Positions 15,974 to 25,773 of a stretch of 64,000 bases of DNA are shown here, piece by piece. The stretch is from contig CAWDIB010000006.1 in assembly GCA_963802275.1 (NCBI GenBank), forward strand, positions 124,001 to 188,000. The letters are read 5' to 3'. The notes beneath the pieces are model-generated. The model was not told the DNA's origin. It ran no database searches and saw nothing but the letters and a program-made list of their open reading frames with translations. Each line of letters starts with the position of its first letter. The first letter of the stretch is position 1. A program made the position numbers and the translations under genes. The DNA is from CAZMZW01 sp963802275. GTDB lineage: Bacteria; Chloroflexota; Anaerolineae; Anaerolineales; Anaerolineaceae.

Positions 15974-17038
15974 ATGTCTTCACTGCCATCCTCCCAAATC
16001 ATGTACAACGCCCTGGTCAAAAGGGATTCAAATTTTGAAGGCATCTTTTTTGCCGGCATTAAAACAACCGGCATCTTTTGCCGTCCCACCTGCCCGGCGC
16101 GCAAACCGCATATGAAAAATGTGGAATTTTTTTCTTCAGCAAGGGCAGCTACTGACGCTGGATACCGCCCTTGTGTTCGCTGTCGCCCGCTTGAACAGAT
16201 TCAAAAACCGCAACTTGTTGTAAGACTTTTATCCATCCTTGGAAATTCCGATGGTCAAAAACTGACCAATGCTGACTTGAAACAAATGGGTATCGATCCC
16301 TCCACCGCCAGCCGCCATTTCAAACATACTTTTGGCATGAGTTTCCAGTCCTATCAGCGGGCTCATCAAATGGGAAAAGCGCTGGATCAAATTGCTCAGG
16401 GTGAAAAGGTCATCATGACCCAGGTCAGTCAGGGTTATTCATCGGGCAGCGGATTTTGGACTGCCTTTAGAAAAGTGATGGGCGAACCTCCCAGTCGTTC
16501 TTCAAACGTGGTGACCTTGCACGCTGCCTGGATGGAAACGCCGCTTGGTCCCATGCTGGCTGTCGCAGATGACCAGGGTCTGTATTATTTGAATTTTACC
16601 GATCATGATGGCTTGGACCAGGATATCCTTGCCCTGCGCAGGAAAATAGGGAGTGTGGTCGTTCCGGGTGACCATCCCATGCTTCAAACAGTGGCAAAGC
16701 AAATCAAAGAATATTTCTCAGCCACTTCGTTAAAATTCACCATCCCGTTGGTAATGAGCGGTTCTCCTTTCGAGAATTCGGTTTGGTCGCTTCTGAAAAG
16801 CATTCCACCCGGCGATACCCTATCCTATCAGCAGGTGGCCGAAAAGCTTGGCCAGCCCAATGCCTGCCGTGCGGTCGGAAATGCCAATGGCCGCAACAAG
16901 CTGCTGCTGGTCATACCCTGCCACCGTGTGGTACGGGCGGATGGTACTCTGGGTGGGTATGGCGGCGGAGTCTGGCGTAAGCGTTGGCTTCTCGATCATG
17001 AACGAAACCACCTGGCTGCCGGAAAAACAACCGAATAA
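15974..17038 (+). CDS. ada: bifunctional Ada: methylphosphotriester acceptor, AraC-type regulator and O6-methylguanine-DNA methyltransferase
   Basis: A 354-residue adaptive-response protein with the E. coli Ada domain order. Residues 10-75 form the zinc domain with Cys36, Cys40, Cys67 and Cys70; Cys36 would be the methylphosphotriester acceptor. Residues 85-175 are an AraC-type helix-turn-helix region (NADLKQMGIDPSTASRHFK). The C-terminal methyltransferase carries the acceptor motif PCHRV with Cys316 and ends in GGYGGGVWRKRWLL. It repairs alkylated DNA by suicide transfer and, once methylated, activates its regulon. No alkA or alkB lies next to it. It appears complete. Confidence 0.95.
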   Translation: MSSLPSSQIMYNALVKRDSNFEGIFFAGIKTTGIFCRPTCPARKPHMKNVEFFSSARAATDAGYRPCVRCRPLEQIQKPQLVVRLLSILGNSDGQKLTNADLKQMGIDPSTASRHFKHTFGMSFQSYQRAHQMGKALDQIAQGEKVIMTQVSQGYSSGSGFWTAFRKVMGEPPSRSSNVVTLHAAWMETPLGPMLAVADDQGLYYLNFTDHDGLDQDILALRRKIGSVVVPGDHPMLQTVAKQIKEYFSATSLKFTIPLVMSGSPFENSVWSLLKSIPPGDTLSYQQVAEKLGQPNACRAVGNANGRNKLLLVIPCHRVVRADGTLGGYGGGVWRKRWLLDHERNHLAAGKTTE

Positions 17039-17149
17039 AATATTTCATATTGGGGGTTTCTTCTTTATAAACGGTTTAGGGGTGATGAATCGTAATATAA
17101 TTTCCCGGTACGCCAGCCGGGAAAAAGCTGCCGGCTATTTTATCGACCT

Positions 17150-18598
17150 ATGAATTTCAACACACCCAATTTCTTATTTTTATTTTTACCTTTCTGTCTT
17201 GTTTTGTATTTCCTGGCTGATCCCCGCTGGCGCAAGTGGATCGGCCTGGCAGCTAGTCTGGTTTTTTATGCCTGGGGGCAGTTGTTTAACCTGCCCGTCA
17301 TTTTGATGCTGATCCTGGTCAATTATTGGGTAGGGTTGAAGGTGGCGGCTGGTAGGGCAAAAAAGAAACATTTTCCCTGGATTAAGGTCGGAATTGCGTT
17401 TGATGTCCTGTTGTTGTTTTTTTACAAATACCTTGCCACCTACGGGTATGCTCTCCCGGCAGGTTTGAGTTTCCCGGTATTTGTCACCAAACTCATCGGC
17501 AATCCCCAATTCCCGGTGGGGCTTTCCTACATCACTTTTCAGGTCATCTCATACCTGGTGGATATTCAACGCGAGATGAGCGAAGGCGAGCAGGACTTCT
17601 TCACCTTTGCCTGGTATGTTCTGCTCTTCCCCAAGATCCTTTCCGGACCCATCACCCGCTACACGGAACTGCGTGAAGAATTAAAGAAACCGCAGGTCAA
17701 TGTGGATAACATCACTTTTGGCTTGCGCCGTTTTACCCAGGGTCTTGCCAAGAAAGTGCTGATTGCAGATACCCTGTCAAAGTTGGTCAACCCGGTTTTT
17801 GCTATGTCCACACCTGATATCTCACCGTCCCTGGCCTGGCTGACCCTGATTGCTTTTACCATTCAGTTGTATTTTGACTTTTCCGGTATCATTGACATGG
17901 CCATCGGCATGGGCAGGATGCTCGGCTTTCATTTTGCGGAGAATTTTAACTACCCTTACATCTCACGCAGCATCACCGAGTTTTGGCGCCGCTGGCATAT
18001 AACTCTCTCCTCCTGGTTCCGCGATTATGTCTTTTATCCCCTGGAATTCAACCGTTCCATTCGTTTGGGGCAGTTGTTCAATATTCTATTTGTTTTTCTG
18101 CTGACCGGTCTCTGGCATGGCCTTACTCCCCCATTTATCATCTGGGGTTTGCTTAATGGGCTGGCTGTGGCTTTCGAATCCACCAGGGCTGGAAAGAGAC
18201 TGAATAAACTCTGGAAGCCGATGCAACATCTTTACGCCTTGCTTGTCATGCTGGCTGGCTGGGTATTCTTTCGTTCGCCAAACCTGGCCTTTGCATTTTC
18301 TTTTTTCAAACGCTTAACGGGTGATACCCACGGCCTTACCCCGCTTTCCTTTGCTGCTCACCGTCCCCTGCCATTGGTTGAACCTTCTGTTTGGGTTGCC
18401 CTGGCAATAGGACTACTTCTCTGCCTGCCGGTTGTTCCCTTCATCCAAAAGAAGGTGACGAAAGCCCTGGCTGAACGACCGGTCTTATCTTTATCTTTGA
18501 TGGCTTTCACTGATGGCATCAGGCTGCTCTTATTGATCTTCTCCATCGCCATGATTGCCAGCGGGACTTATGCCCCCGGATTATATGGGCGGTTTTAA
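17150..18598 (+). CDS. MBOAT-family O-acyltransferase (AlgI-like)
   Basis: A 482-residue membrane enzyme with about ten hydrophobic segments. The AlgI/DltB signature is complete: QVISYLVDI, FPKILSGPITRY, YFDFSGIIDMAIGMGRMLGF, FWRRWHITLSSWFRDYVFYP, and the presumed catalytic His in LWHGLTPPFIIWG. AlgI proteins pass acetyl groups across the membrane for O-acetylation of exopolysaccharide. The next gene, an AlgJ/AlgX-type protein, begins right after its stop (TAAATG), which supports that role. No polysaccharide synthase is in the window. Confidence 0.92.
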   Translation: MNFNTPNFLFLFLPFCLVLYFLADPRWRKWIGLAASLVFYAWGQLFNLPVILMLILVNYWVGLKVAAGRAKKKHFPWIKVGIAFDVLLLFFYKYLATYGYALPAGLSFPVFVTKLIGNPQFPVGLSYITFQVISYLVDIQREMSEGEQDFFTFAWYVLLFPKILSGPITRYTELREELKKPQVNVDNITFGLRRFTQGLAKKVLIADTLSKLVNPVFAMSTPDISPSLAWLTLIAFTIQLYFDFSGIIDMAIGMGRMLGFHFAENFNYPYISRSITEFWRRWHITLSSWFRDYVFYPLEFNRSIRLGQLFNILFVFLLTGLWHGLTPPFIIWGLLNGLAVAFESTRAGKRLNKLWKPMQHLYALLVMLAGWVFFRSPNLAFAFSFFKRLTGDTHGLTPLSFAAHRPLPLVEPSVWVALAIGLLLCLPVVPFIQKKVTKALAERPVLSLSLMAFTDGIRLLLLIFSIAMIASGTYAPGLYGRF

Positions 18599-19675
18599 AT
18601 GAAAAGTCAAAAAAAGAAGACCACCCCGCTTTTCACATTTATCCACACAGCATACCCACTCGTATTGATTGGCGCCTTCCTCTTCGTCTTGCTTTTACCA
18701 CTTGCCAATCTTGACCTGAACCCGGCAACCTTCAGTTCAAATTTTTATGGCCGCCTGCGTCTGGTGAGGTTGGTGACTGACTTGCGTGTGGCCATCGGCG
18801 ACCGAGTGTTTGCCAACGCCATCATTGGCAGGGATGGCTGGCTTTTCCAGACTTCCGAAGAGGTCATGCGTGATTATCAAAATGACATGCCCTTTTCTGA
18901 AAAGCAGCTGGAGACTATTCAGCAGAACATTGATAAGATCGCTGCTAACTTTGAAGACCAGGGAATTAGCTTGCTTGTGGTTGTGGCTCCCAATAAGGGC
19001 TCCATATACCCGGATTACCTGCAAGATGAGTTTCAAAAGCTCAATCAGAGATCACGTTTTGACCAGGTGGTGGAATATCTCCAACAGTACGGGAAAACCA
19101 AAATATTGGATTTGCGCCGGGATTTGATTGCCGCTCGCGATGAGCACTTGATTTATTATCAAACTGACTCCCACTGGACAGACTATGGTGCTTATGTTGC
19201 TTACCGGGATATCTTAAATTCATTGAATAGGGACTACCCGCAACTCAATCCGCGTTCGTTGACCGATTTTGAGCCGGTATCGGAAGGCAGGGTGACCATG
19301 GATCTGGCTACATTGATTGGCAGCGTCCACATCAAAGAAGAAAAAATAATCTTGAAGCCCAACGACCCTACAACTTCCACTTTGCATAACCTTAAGCTGG
19401 ATGATGGGCGTTGGATTACACTTTCCTGGAATCAAAAGCAGGACTTGCCCCGCGCGGTGGTTTATTACGATTCCTTTTTGTATCCCATCATCCCCTGGTT
19501 CAATGACCATTTCAGCCAGGTGACTTATATTCCCCATTACGCCAACTTATCAACCTGGAATCTTTCCTGGGTCAGCCAGCAACGCGCGGATGTGGTCATA
19601 GTCGAAATCGCCGAGAAATACATCCATGACCTTCCCATTCTTTTCAATCCGGAAAAAGTGATTGGCTTGAAGTGA
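18599..19675 (+). CDS. AlgJ/AlgX-type SGNH O-acetyltransferase
   Basis: A 358-residue protein with one N-terminal membrane anchor (about 15-40), so the rest is extracytoplasmic. The SGNH-like domain has the family markers GRDGWLFQTSEE and TDSHWTDYGAY; the latter holds the Asp-x-His pair of the catalytic triad. A later YYDSF probably carries the Ser/Asp block. Such proteins take acetyl groups delivered by the MBOAT partner and attach them to sugar hydroxyls. It is immediately downstream of the MBOAT gene and surely co-transcribed with it. Confidence 0.85.
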   Translation: MKSQKKKTTPLFTFIHTAYPLVLIGAFLFVLLLPLANLDLNPATFSSNFYGRLRLVRLVTDLRVAIGDRVFANAIIGRDGWLFQTSEEVMRDYQNDMPFSEKQLETIQQNIDKIAANFEDQGISLLVVVAPNKGSIYPDYLQDEFQKLNQRSRFDQVVEYLQQYGKTKILDLRRDLIAARDEHLIYYQTDSHWTDYGAYVAYRDILNSLNRDYPQLNPRSLTDFEPVSEGRVTMDLATLIGSVHIKEEKIILKPNDPTTSTLHNLKLDDGRWITLSWNQKQDLPRAVVYYDSFLYPIIPWFNDHFSQVTYIPHYANLSTWNLSWVSQQRADVVIVEIAEKYIHDLPILFNPEKVIGLK

Positions 19676-19700
19676 ACAACCCATCATCCTCGAGCATGGC

Positions 19701-20945
19701 GTGATCAATAAATTTAAAGACACTTACTATGAATACCCCCGCCGTTTCTGGGCGGTTGTGGTCATCTCGTTCATTGACCGCATCGGCGGCACCATGCTCT
19801 TTCCCTTTTTTGCTCTCTACATCACCCAAAAATTCCAGGTGGGCATGACCCAGGCTGGATTTGTCCTCGGGATTTTCTCCATATTTGGATTGATTGGCAA
19901 TACCATCGGCGGGGCGCTGACCGATAAGTATGGCCGGCGCAACCTGATCCTCTTTGGGTTGATTTTCAGTGCTCTCAGTACCCTCAGTCTGGGATTGGTC
20001 AACGATTTTCGCGTTCTCATTCCGGTGGCTGTTTTTATCGGTTTGTTGTCTGATGTGTCCGGCCCTGCCCATGGCGCCATGATCGCCGATATTCTTCCCG
20101 CAGGGCAGCGCCAGGAGGGCTTTGGCATCCTGCGCGTGGTTGCCAATATGTCCTGGATTATTGGCCCGACCATCGGCGGCTTTGTGGCCGGGCGCTCCTT
20201 TTTTGCCCTGTTCGTGATGGATGCGGTCATCAGTTGTTTTGTCGCCTTTCTTTTTTACCGCTTCATCCCTGAAACGAAGACTCAGCAAACGGGTGAAAAA
20301 CAATCTGAAGGTTTACTGGAAACTTTTAAAGGGTACCGTCTGGTCTTCCGTGACCGGCCTTTTGTGGCTTTTATCGCCGCCACCATCCTGATGACGATCG
20401 TCTATTTGCAGATGTATAACTCGCTTTCAGTTTACCTGCGCGATGTGCATGGCATCCAGCCGCAGGGATATGGCTTTTTATTGACCACCAGCGCCATCGT
20501 GGTCATCCTTTTTCAATTCGGTATCACTCGCCGCATCCGCGGTCAGCCGCCATTCCTGGTGATGGGTTTGGGAGCGCTTTTTTATATGCTGGGATTTGGC
20601 ATGTTTGGAGTGGTCAGCGCCTATTGGCTTTTTGTGGCTGCTATCGTTGTCATCACCATCGGCGAGATGGTCATCATGCCCACCTCTCAGGCACTGGCCG
20701 CCAATTTTGCGCCAGAGCAAATGCGCGGGCGTTACATGGCTGTGTATGGCATGACGCACGGAGCACCGGCAGCCATCGCCCCGGGTGCGGCTGGGTTGAT
20801 CATGGATAATCTCAACCCAAACCTGGTCTGGTATATCGGCGCCGGCATGTGCGCCCTGGCTGCTTTTAGCTTCTACTTTTTACATTTAAAAATTGGCCGG
20901 CATTCACGTTTTCAGCGCGTGATGGCTGCTTCTGAATCAAATTAA
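19701..20945 (+). CDS. MFS transporter
   Basis: A 414-residue major facilitator with 12 predicted membrane segments. The loop 2-3 motif is clear (GGALTDKYGRRNLILFG), and a central cytoplasmic loop of about 25 residues (KTQQTGEKQSEG) separates the halves. It resembles drug-efflux or sugar-efflux MFS proteins, but the substrate is not predictable. The start is a GTG at 19701 with only a weak ribosome-binding site. It follows the O-acetylation pair by 25 bases and may share their transcript. Confidence 0.85.
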   Translation: MINKFKDTYYEYPRRFWAVVVISFIDRIGGTMLFPFFALYITQKFQVGMTQAGFVLGIFSIFGLIGNTIGGALTDKYGRRNLILFGLIFSALSTLSLGLVNDFRVLIPVAVFIGLLSDVSGPAHGAMIADILPAGQRQEGFGILRVVANMSWIIGPTIGGFVAGRSFFALFVMDAVISCFVAFLFYRFIPETKTQQTGEKQSEGLLETFKGYRLVFRDRPFVAFIAATILMTIVYLQMYNSLSVYLRDVHGIQPQGYGFLLTTSAIVVILFQFGITRRIRGQPPFLVMGLGALFYMLGFGMFGVVSAYWLFVAAIVVITIGEMVIMPTSQALAANFAPEQMRGRYMAVYGMTHGAPAAIAPGAAGLIMDNLNPNLVWYIGAGMCALAAFSFYFLHLKIGRHSRFQRVMAASESN

Positions 20946-20967
20946 AATACTGGAAAGGAATTTTCAC

Positions 20968-21508
20968 TTGAATACAAATCAACACAATGAAAAGAAAAAA
21001 AAGAAATATTCTGCTGTCCCGCCCATGCAGCTCGCGGCGGATAAAGCAATACACCGCTGTGGTAAAAATGGCCAAGGGCGGTGAATTTGAAATCCAACTG
21101 CATGCCGACCGGGCACCCATTACGGTCAATAGTTTTGTTTTCCTTGCCCGTGATGGATTTTTTGATGGGGTGACTTTTCACCGTGTCCTGGAGGGCTTCA
21201 TGGCGCAGGGAGGCGATCCCACCGGTACAGGTAGCGGCGGACCAGGTTACCAGTTCAAAAACGAGGATCATGACCTGAAATTTGACCGCCCCGGTGTGGT
21301 GGCCATGGCCAATGCCGGGCGTGATACCAACGGCAGCCAATTCTTCATCACCTTTGCTTCCACCCCGCATCTCAATGGCGGCTACACCATTTTCGGCCAG
21401 GTGGTGAAGGGTATGGAGGTGGTCAATGTCATTACCCGCCGCGACCCAGGCCAGCGCCCGGATTTTACCGGTGATGTCATAGAGAGTGTGACCATCCTCG
21501 AAAGTTGA
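20968..21508 (+). CDS. cyclophilin-type peptidyl-prolyl isomerase, one-base frameshift near its start
   Basis: A cyclophilin that catalyses cis-trans isomerisation of prolyl bonds. The core is complete: VTFHRVLEGFMAQGGDPTGT with the catalytic Arg, NGSQFFIT and LNGGYTIFGQVV. The most likely start is TTG at 20968, 7 bases after GGAAAGGAA. That frame reads MNTNQHNEKKKKKYS and then MQLAADK, but an extra G near 21046 moves it out of register with QYTAVVKMAKGG. Removing the base gives 179 residues. The ATG-started alternative at 20987 has an atypical basic N-terminus and is probably an artefact of the shift. No signal peptide is seen, so the protein is likely cytoplasmic. Confidence 0.8.
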
Positions 21509-21594
21509 ATATATAGAAAATATACCGTTTTTGAATAACCTTTTCTAAATAATACTAAATGTTGATAGATTCGTGAGAGAAACAGGAGGTCGGG

Positions 21595-22333
21595 ATGCCT
21601 GATCAGGAAAATAATGCGGGATTGAAAGTGCAAAAAATTGTTGTATTGCCCAATGGGCCTTATCTGGTGAAGGGAGGTATTCCACTGGTGCGTAAGATCC
21701 AGGTGGTTTCGGAGTTTGGTGAACCGCTCACCTGGAAAACCGAGGGCCTCATTGAAACCCGCGAGAATTATTCGCTTTGCCGTTGTGGAAAATCCTCCAC
21801 CTATCCATTTTGTGATAACACCCACCGCCGCATCAGTTTCGACGGTACCGAGATGGCGGACACCCATACCAATCGTGAACGGCGCATCACCTATCCGGAA
21901 GGTGAGCAAATCAGCGTTTCGTATGATTCCTATCTCTGCATGAATTCCGGTTTCTGCCGCAACCGCCTGCGCGGCATTGAGGAAATGCTGCCGGAAACCG
22001 GTGATAGTGAAATACGCGCGCTGGTGATGGCCATGATCGAACGCTGCCCGTCAGGAAGTTATACCTTTTCAATTCATCCGGGTGAGCCGGACATTGAGCC
22101 GGATTACCCGGCACAGATTGCCGTTACCACCGAAATCACCTCGGATGGTCCCATCCGCGGCTCCGTTGTGGGTGACCGGCAATATCCCCATCGAACGGTC
22201 TGATGGGCAGCCGTTTGAGGTGCGTAATCGCGTTACATTGTGCAACTGTGGCCAATCCCTTATCAAACCTCTATGTGATGGCACTCATCGCACCATGGCG
22301 GAAGAGGAAGCCAGCCGTATGAAAAAAGATTAG
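21595..22333 (+). CDS. double-CDGSH iron-sulfur protein with Fer4-like centre, one-base frameshift
   Basis: An iron-sulfur protein of 245 residues after repair. The first CDGSH motif is CRCGKSSTYPFCDNTH; the second, CNCGQSLIKPLCDGTH, lies past the break. Each supplies the three Cys and one His that hold a 2Fe-2S cluster in mitoNEET-like proteins. Between them SYLCMNSGFCRN and MIERCPSGSY resemble the divergent 4Fe-4S domain of the Fer4_19 type. An extra T near 22162 (GGCTCCG for GGCCCG) breaks the frame; without it the join reads IRGPLWVTGNIPIERSDG. AGGAGG precedes the start. The role is likely electron transfer or redox sensing. Confidence 0.8.
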
Positions 22334-22338
22334 TCTTG

Positions 22339-23554
22339 ATGAACCAACTGGATACTGCCCAGGCACATCTCAAACGCCTTTGTGATGATATTGGTTCACG
22401 TAGGGTGGGCAGTCTTGGCAATCAGCAGGCGACCGATTATTTTGCTGAAATTGCAGCCGGGTTTCATGCGCAAGTCAAGCAGCATTCCTTTGAATGCATT
22501 GATTGGCAAACCCGGGGTGCTGAATTGAACATGGAAGGTCAGGAATTCAAAGTGGACAGCAGTCCCTATTCTTTGGGATGCAATGTCACCGCATTGCTTG
22601 AATCCGCGGGCAATTTGGATGAATTGGAAAAAATGATTTACGCCCAAAAGTCTTCTGTTACTGCATGGCGAGCTCACCCGCGAGCAATTATTTCCATCTC
22701 ATTTCCCATTTTACAACCCGCCTGAACACCAACAGATATATCAATTACTGGAAGAAAAAAGACCTGTCGCTATTTTGACCGCAACGTCCAGAAACCCTGA
22801 GCTGGCTGGTGGGCAGTATCCCTTCCCACTGATTGAAGATGGCGACTTCGATATCCCTTCTGTGTTCATGACTTCTGAAGAAGGGGATAGATTGATCCCA
22901 TTTGTTGGAAAATCGGCTCATCTTGTGAGCCGGGCTGAACGCATTCCCTCCCATGGCTGCAATGTCATTGCCTGTTTTAATCCCGCAGCACCAAAAAAGA
23001 TCGTGCTCACCGCCCACATTGATGCCAAGGATGGCAGTCCCGGCGCGCTGGATAATGGCACCGGCGTGGTGATATTGCTGCTCCTGGCTGAATTGCTGCA
23101 GGATTTTAAGGGGCGTCACGGCATCGAATTGGTCGCGATCAATGGCGAGGATTATTATGGCGCTCCTGGTGAGGTTGCTTATTTGAAAGAAAACGAAGAC
23201 CTCATTCATGATATTCTCATCAACATTAATTTTGATGGAGTCGGGTATAAAGATGGCGGAACCGAGTTTTCTTTGTATGGCTGCGAACCCAAATTGGCTT
23301 CTCTGGTGAAGTCAACTTTATCCTCTCCTGCAGGGATGTACGAAGGGGAATCCTGGCCTCAGAGCGATCATATGGTTTTTGTTCAGCAGGGCATCCCGGC
23401 GATTGCATTCACTTCTCAACAATTCCCGTATTTAACCTCAGCCATCACCCACACCGCGAACGACCGTGTGGAATTGGTGAATTTAAAAAAACTGATTCAG
23501 ACTGCCGTTGTTGTATACAAGCTGCTTATACTGATGGATGTCAATTTTTTTTGA
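22339..23554 (+). CDS. M28-family zinc aminopeptidase-like protein, frameshifted
   Basis: A peptidase-like protein of about 404 residues in two frames. The N-terminal frame (DIGSRRVGSLGNQQATDYF) is typical of M28 enzymes; the rest has LTAHIDAKDGSPGALDNGTG, with the His and Asp that bind the two zinc ions, INGEDYYG in place of the usual Glu-Glu motif, and SWPQSDHMVFVQQGIPAIAF. The shift is near 22655: downstream the correct frame runs LLHGELTREQLFP without a stop, and removing one base joins the parts. No signal peptide is seen. It follows the CDGSH gene by 5 bases and is probably in the same operon. Confidence 0.7.
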
Positions 23555-23575
23555 ATAAAATAACTGCTGATAATA

Positions 23576-24274
23576 ATGGTCAAGGATTCAGATGAAATAA
23601 TGACTGATACTGCATTGCTAAATTTTGAACAACAACTAAGCCTGCCTGAAAAGAAGATTCTGGATCACCTGAAATCGCCTGCTGGCATTCAGGCTTTTCT
23701 GGATGAAACCCCTTATGCGGCCGGTGAACGTAACCGCTCACCCCTCGAGGTCCTTCGCGAGCGTGAAGCACACTGCCTGGATGGCGGTCTGCTGGCTGCC
23801 GCCCTGTTGCGGCGATTGGACTTTCCGCCGCTCATCCTAGACCTGCAGCCGGACCCCGGCCAGGATGATGATCATGTGCTGGCACTTTTTAAAATAGATG
23901 GCTGCTGGGGTGCGGTGGCGCAGTCCAATTACACCGGCTTGCGTTTCCGGGAAGCCATTCACCGTACCTTGCGTGAACTGGTCCTTTCTTACTTTGAAGA
24001 TTTTTACAATCCGTTTGCACGCAAGACCCTGCGTTATTACACCCGGCCGATTAATCTGGTTAGATTCGACCGACAGGGTTGGATGTGGTCAGCCGCAGGA
24101 GTGGATGCAGTTGAAAAATATTTAAAACGGGCAGCACTTGTACCGCTCCTGACCCCCGCTCAAGCTAAACGCCTCACAAAAGTGGAAAAACAGTCCTTTG
24201 AGGCTGGTCGGCTTGGGATTAATAAAAAAGGAGTCTTCTACCCCAGTGAAGATATTCCAGACAAGCTGGTTTGA
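23576..24274 (+). CDS. conserved protein with transglutaminase-like Cys/His motifs
   Basis: A soluble protein of 232 residues. REAHCLDGGLLAAALLRR resembles the nucleophile helix of transglutaminase/protease-fold proteins (Cys in AHCLDGG), and DDHVLALFKIDGCWGAV resembles the following strand with the catalytic His. A YFEDFYNP segment and a basic C-terminus complete it. The family appears in many genomes as hypothetical, and I know of no tested function. The start may be the ATG at 23576 or the one at 23600; neither has a strong ribosome-binding site. It lies 21 bases after the peptidase gene. Confidence 0.5.
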   Translation: MVKDSDEIMTDTALLNFEQQLSLPEKKILDHLKSPAGIQAFLDETPYAAGERNRSPLEVLREREAHCLDGGLLAAALLRRLDFPPLILDLQPDPGQDDDHVLALFKIDGCWGAVAQSNYTGLRFREAIHRTLRELVLSYFEDFYNPFARKTLRYYTRPINLVRFDRQGWMWSAAGVDAVEKYLKRAALVPLLTPAQAKRLTKVEKQSFEAGRLGINKKGVFYPSEDIPDKLV

Positions 24275-24289
24275 GGTAAGTCTGGGCTA

Positions 24290-25237
24290 TTAATTCTGAA
24301 CCGGGTGGGGGGTATTTTTTTCTTTTTGAAGGAATTCATCAATTAACGCCTTGATTTCAAGTGGTTCACCCCTGGCCGGCGTCCGCTCCAGTTGTATGGC
24401 GGAAGAAGGGCATTGATTGACGCACACTCCGCAGCCCATGCATTTTGCTTCATCAATGACGATTCCTGCCTGGTTTGTGATGGCGCCAAAATTACAGACA
24501 TCCACACAGGCGCCGCACTGGATGCACAACGATTCATCTACATTGGCCACATACCCGGAAGATGCCAGCATAGGTGTCCCGTTGCGCTGAGCCTGCAGGG
24601 CGGCGCAGCAACAGCTGCAGCAATTGCAGATGGCATAAAACCTCCCCAGCATGGCATCTTTGAAAAAGGCGTGGTGCACATGCCCGCGCTGGTCTTCCTC
24701 CTTAAGTATCTGCTGCGCTTCCTCGGAAGTGATCCAGCGTGACCGTTTGGGTTGGTGTTCAATGACAAAGCTGGAAAAGGGTTCGCCGATCACCAGGCAA
24801 ACATCCATCGGCAGGCAGGGATTCTCCCGCGCTGCCCGGCAGGGGCAGTCAATGGCGGCAATGTGGTCCGGATTTTTCAGGATGATCTCGCGCGCCTTCT
24901 GGTAAGGAATGATCTTTTCCAGGTCACCCAGGTGGATGTCTTCGTTCACCATCACCAGCTGCCGCGCTGATTCAAGGGGTACCACCTTGCCATGATAGGT
25001 ATCTTCAAATTGAATCGGGTTGGTTTGGGCGGATTGTCTCGATTGTTTAACCAGCATCCCCCCTATCCAGGTGATCAGCGGTTTTAGCCGTTTTGCCAGC
25101 GCATGTTCCCCCGTGCCCATGGCGATGTAAAAATAGGTCCAGCGTGCATAGAAATACCCATGCAGCAGATCAAAGTATGAGAATCCCTTTATTCTTCGGG
25201 ATTCATCAATGAAATGTCTGGTTGATTTTTTAAGCAT
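24290..25237 (-). CDS. 4Fe-4S protein with two ferredoxin motifs and extra Cys clusters
   Basis: A 315-residue protein. The C-terminus has two standard ferredoxin motifs (CIQCGACVDVCNFGA and CMGCGVCVNQCPSSA), each able to bind a 4Fe-4S cluster. Before them lie two unusual Cys-rich stretches: DCPCRAARENPCLPMDVC at about 135-152, and CNCCSCCCAALQ at about 209-220. The N-terminal 80 residues are hydrophobic in part (FSYFDLLHGYFYARWTYFYI) without being a clear signal. The protein probably passes electrons to or from the CrtI-GltD fusion encoded in the same direction 0.5 kb upstream, though the GlcG-like gene on the other strand lies between them. Confidence 0.75.
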   Translation of the reverse strand: MLKKSTRHFIDESRRIKGFSYFDLLHGYFYARWTYFYIAMGTGEHALAKRLKPLITWIGGMLVKQSRQSAQTNPIQFEDTYHGKVVPLESARQLVMVNEDIHLGDLEKIIPYQKAREIILKNPDHIAAIDCPCRAARENPCLPMDVCLVIGEPFSSFVIEHQPKRSRWITSEEAQQILKEEDQRGHVHHAFFKDAMLGRFYAICNCCSCCCAALQAQRNGTPMLASSGYVANVDESLCIQCGACVDVCNFGAITNQAGIVIDEAKCMGCGVCVNQCPSSAIQLERTPARGEPLEIKALIDEFLQKEKNTPHPVQN

Positions 25238-25330
25238 CGTTTATTGGGGAAGGGGTATGATTTGGTTCATGGTTTCAACCCAAAATTATAATTGGGATTG
25301 ATAATCTTATTCTTGCTCAAGGATTTAGAA

Positions 25331-25750
25331 ATGAATAAAAAAGATGCACTCTCTTGCGACGAGGCGGAATCGGCAATCGACGCGGTTAAAAAAGAATTGA
25401 AAAATCGGAATAAATCTGCGGTCATTGCCGTCACTGATGACCACGGTGAATTGATTGCGTTATTACGCATGGATGGCGCACCGTTGCAATCTGTCACGGT
25501 AGCGATGAACAAGGCTTATACAGCTGCCCGCGAGGGCAAACCCAGCAGCGAAATTGGCGCCAAAATGCGCGACCCGCAGAAAGGGTATTCCATCGCCTAT
25601 TTTGGTGATGCACGCTATACCGGTTTTCCAGGCGGTATGCCAATCATTGTAAACGGGCAAACGGTTGGCGCAGTGGCCGTCAGTGGGTTAAGCGGCGCAG
25701 AGGACATGGAATTGGCGCAATTGGGAGTAGAAACCATCCTCAAAGTCTAG
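25331..25750 (+). CDS. GlcG/HbpS-like (DUF336) protein
   Basis: A 139-residue protein of the GlcG/HbpS family. Typical parts are AVIAVTDDHGELIALLRMDG, AMNKAYTAARE, and the closing GGMPIIVNGQTVGAVAVSGL. Members bind haem or corrinoid, or accompany glycolate oxidase and diol metabolism; HbpS is a redox-sensing haem-binding protein. AAGGA lies 8 bases before the ATG at 25331, so the longer frame from 25292 is rejected. It is embedded in a group of iron-sulfur and flavin genes on the opposite strand. Confidence 0.85.
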   Translation: MNKKDALSCDEAESAIDAVKKELKNRNKSAVIAVTDDHGELIALLRMDGAPLQSVTVAMNKAYTAAREGKPSSEIGAKMRDPQKGYSIAYFGDARYTGFPGGMPIIVNGQTVGAVAVSGLSGAEDMELAQLGVETILKV

Positions 25751-25773
25751 CCGACAAATTGGATCTGTCAAAA

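Noticed and set aside
19644..20303. 219-codon open frame on the minus strand
   Set aside because: Antisense to the MFS transporter; its His/Lys/Gly-rich composition is typical of a shadow frame.
20987..21062. Basic N-terminus of the cyclophilin as a targeting signal
   Set aside because: It is the out-of-frame reading of a TTG-started N-terminus with a good ribosome-binding site, and joins the core after removing one base.
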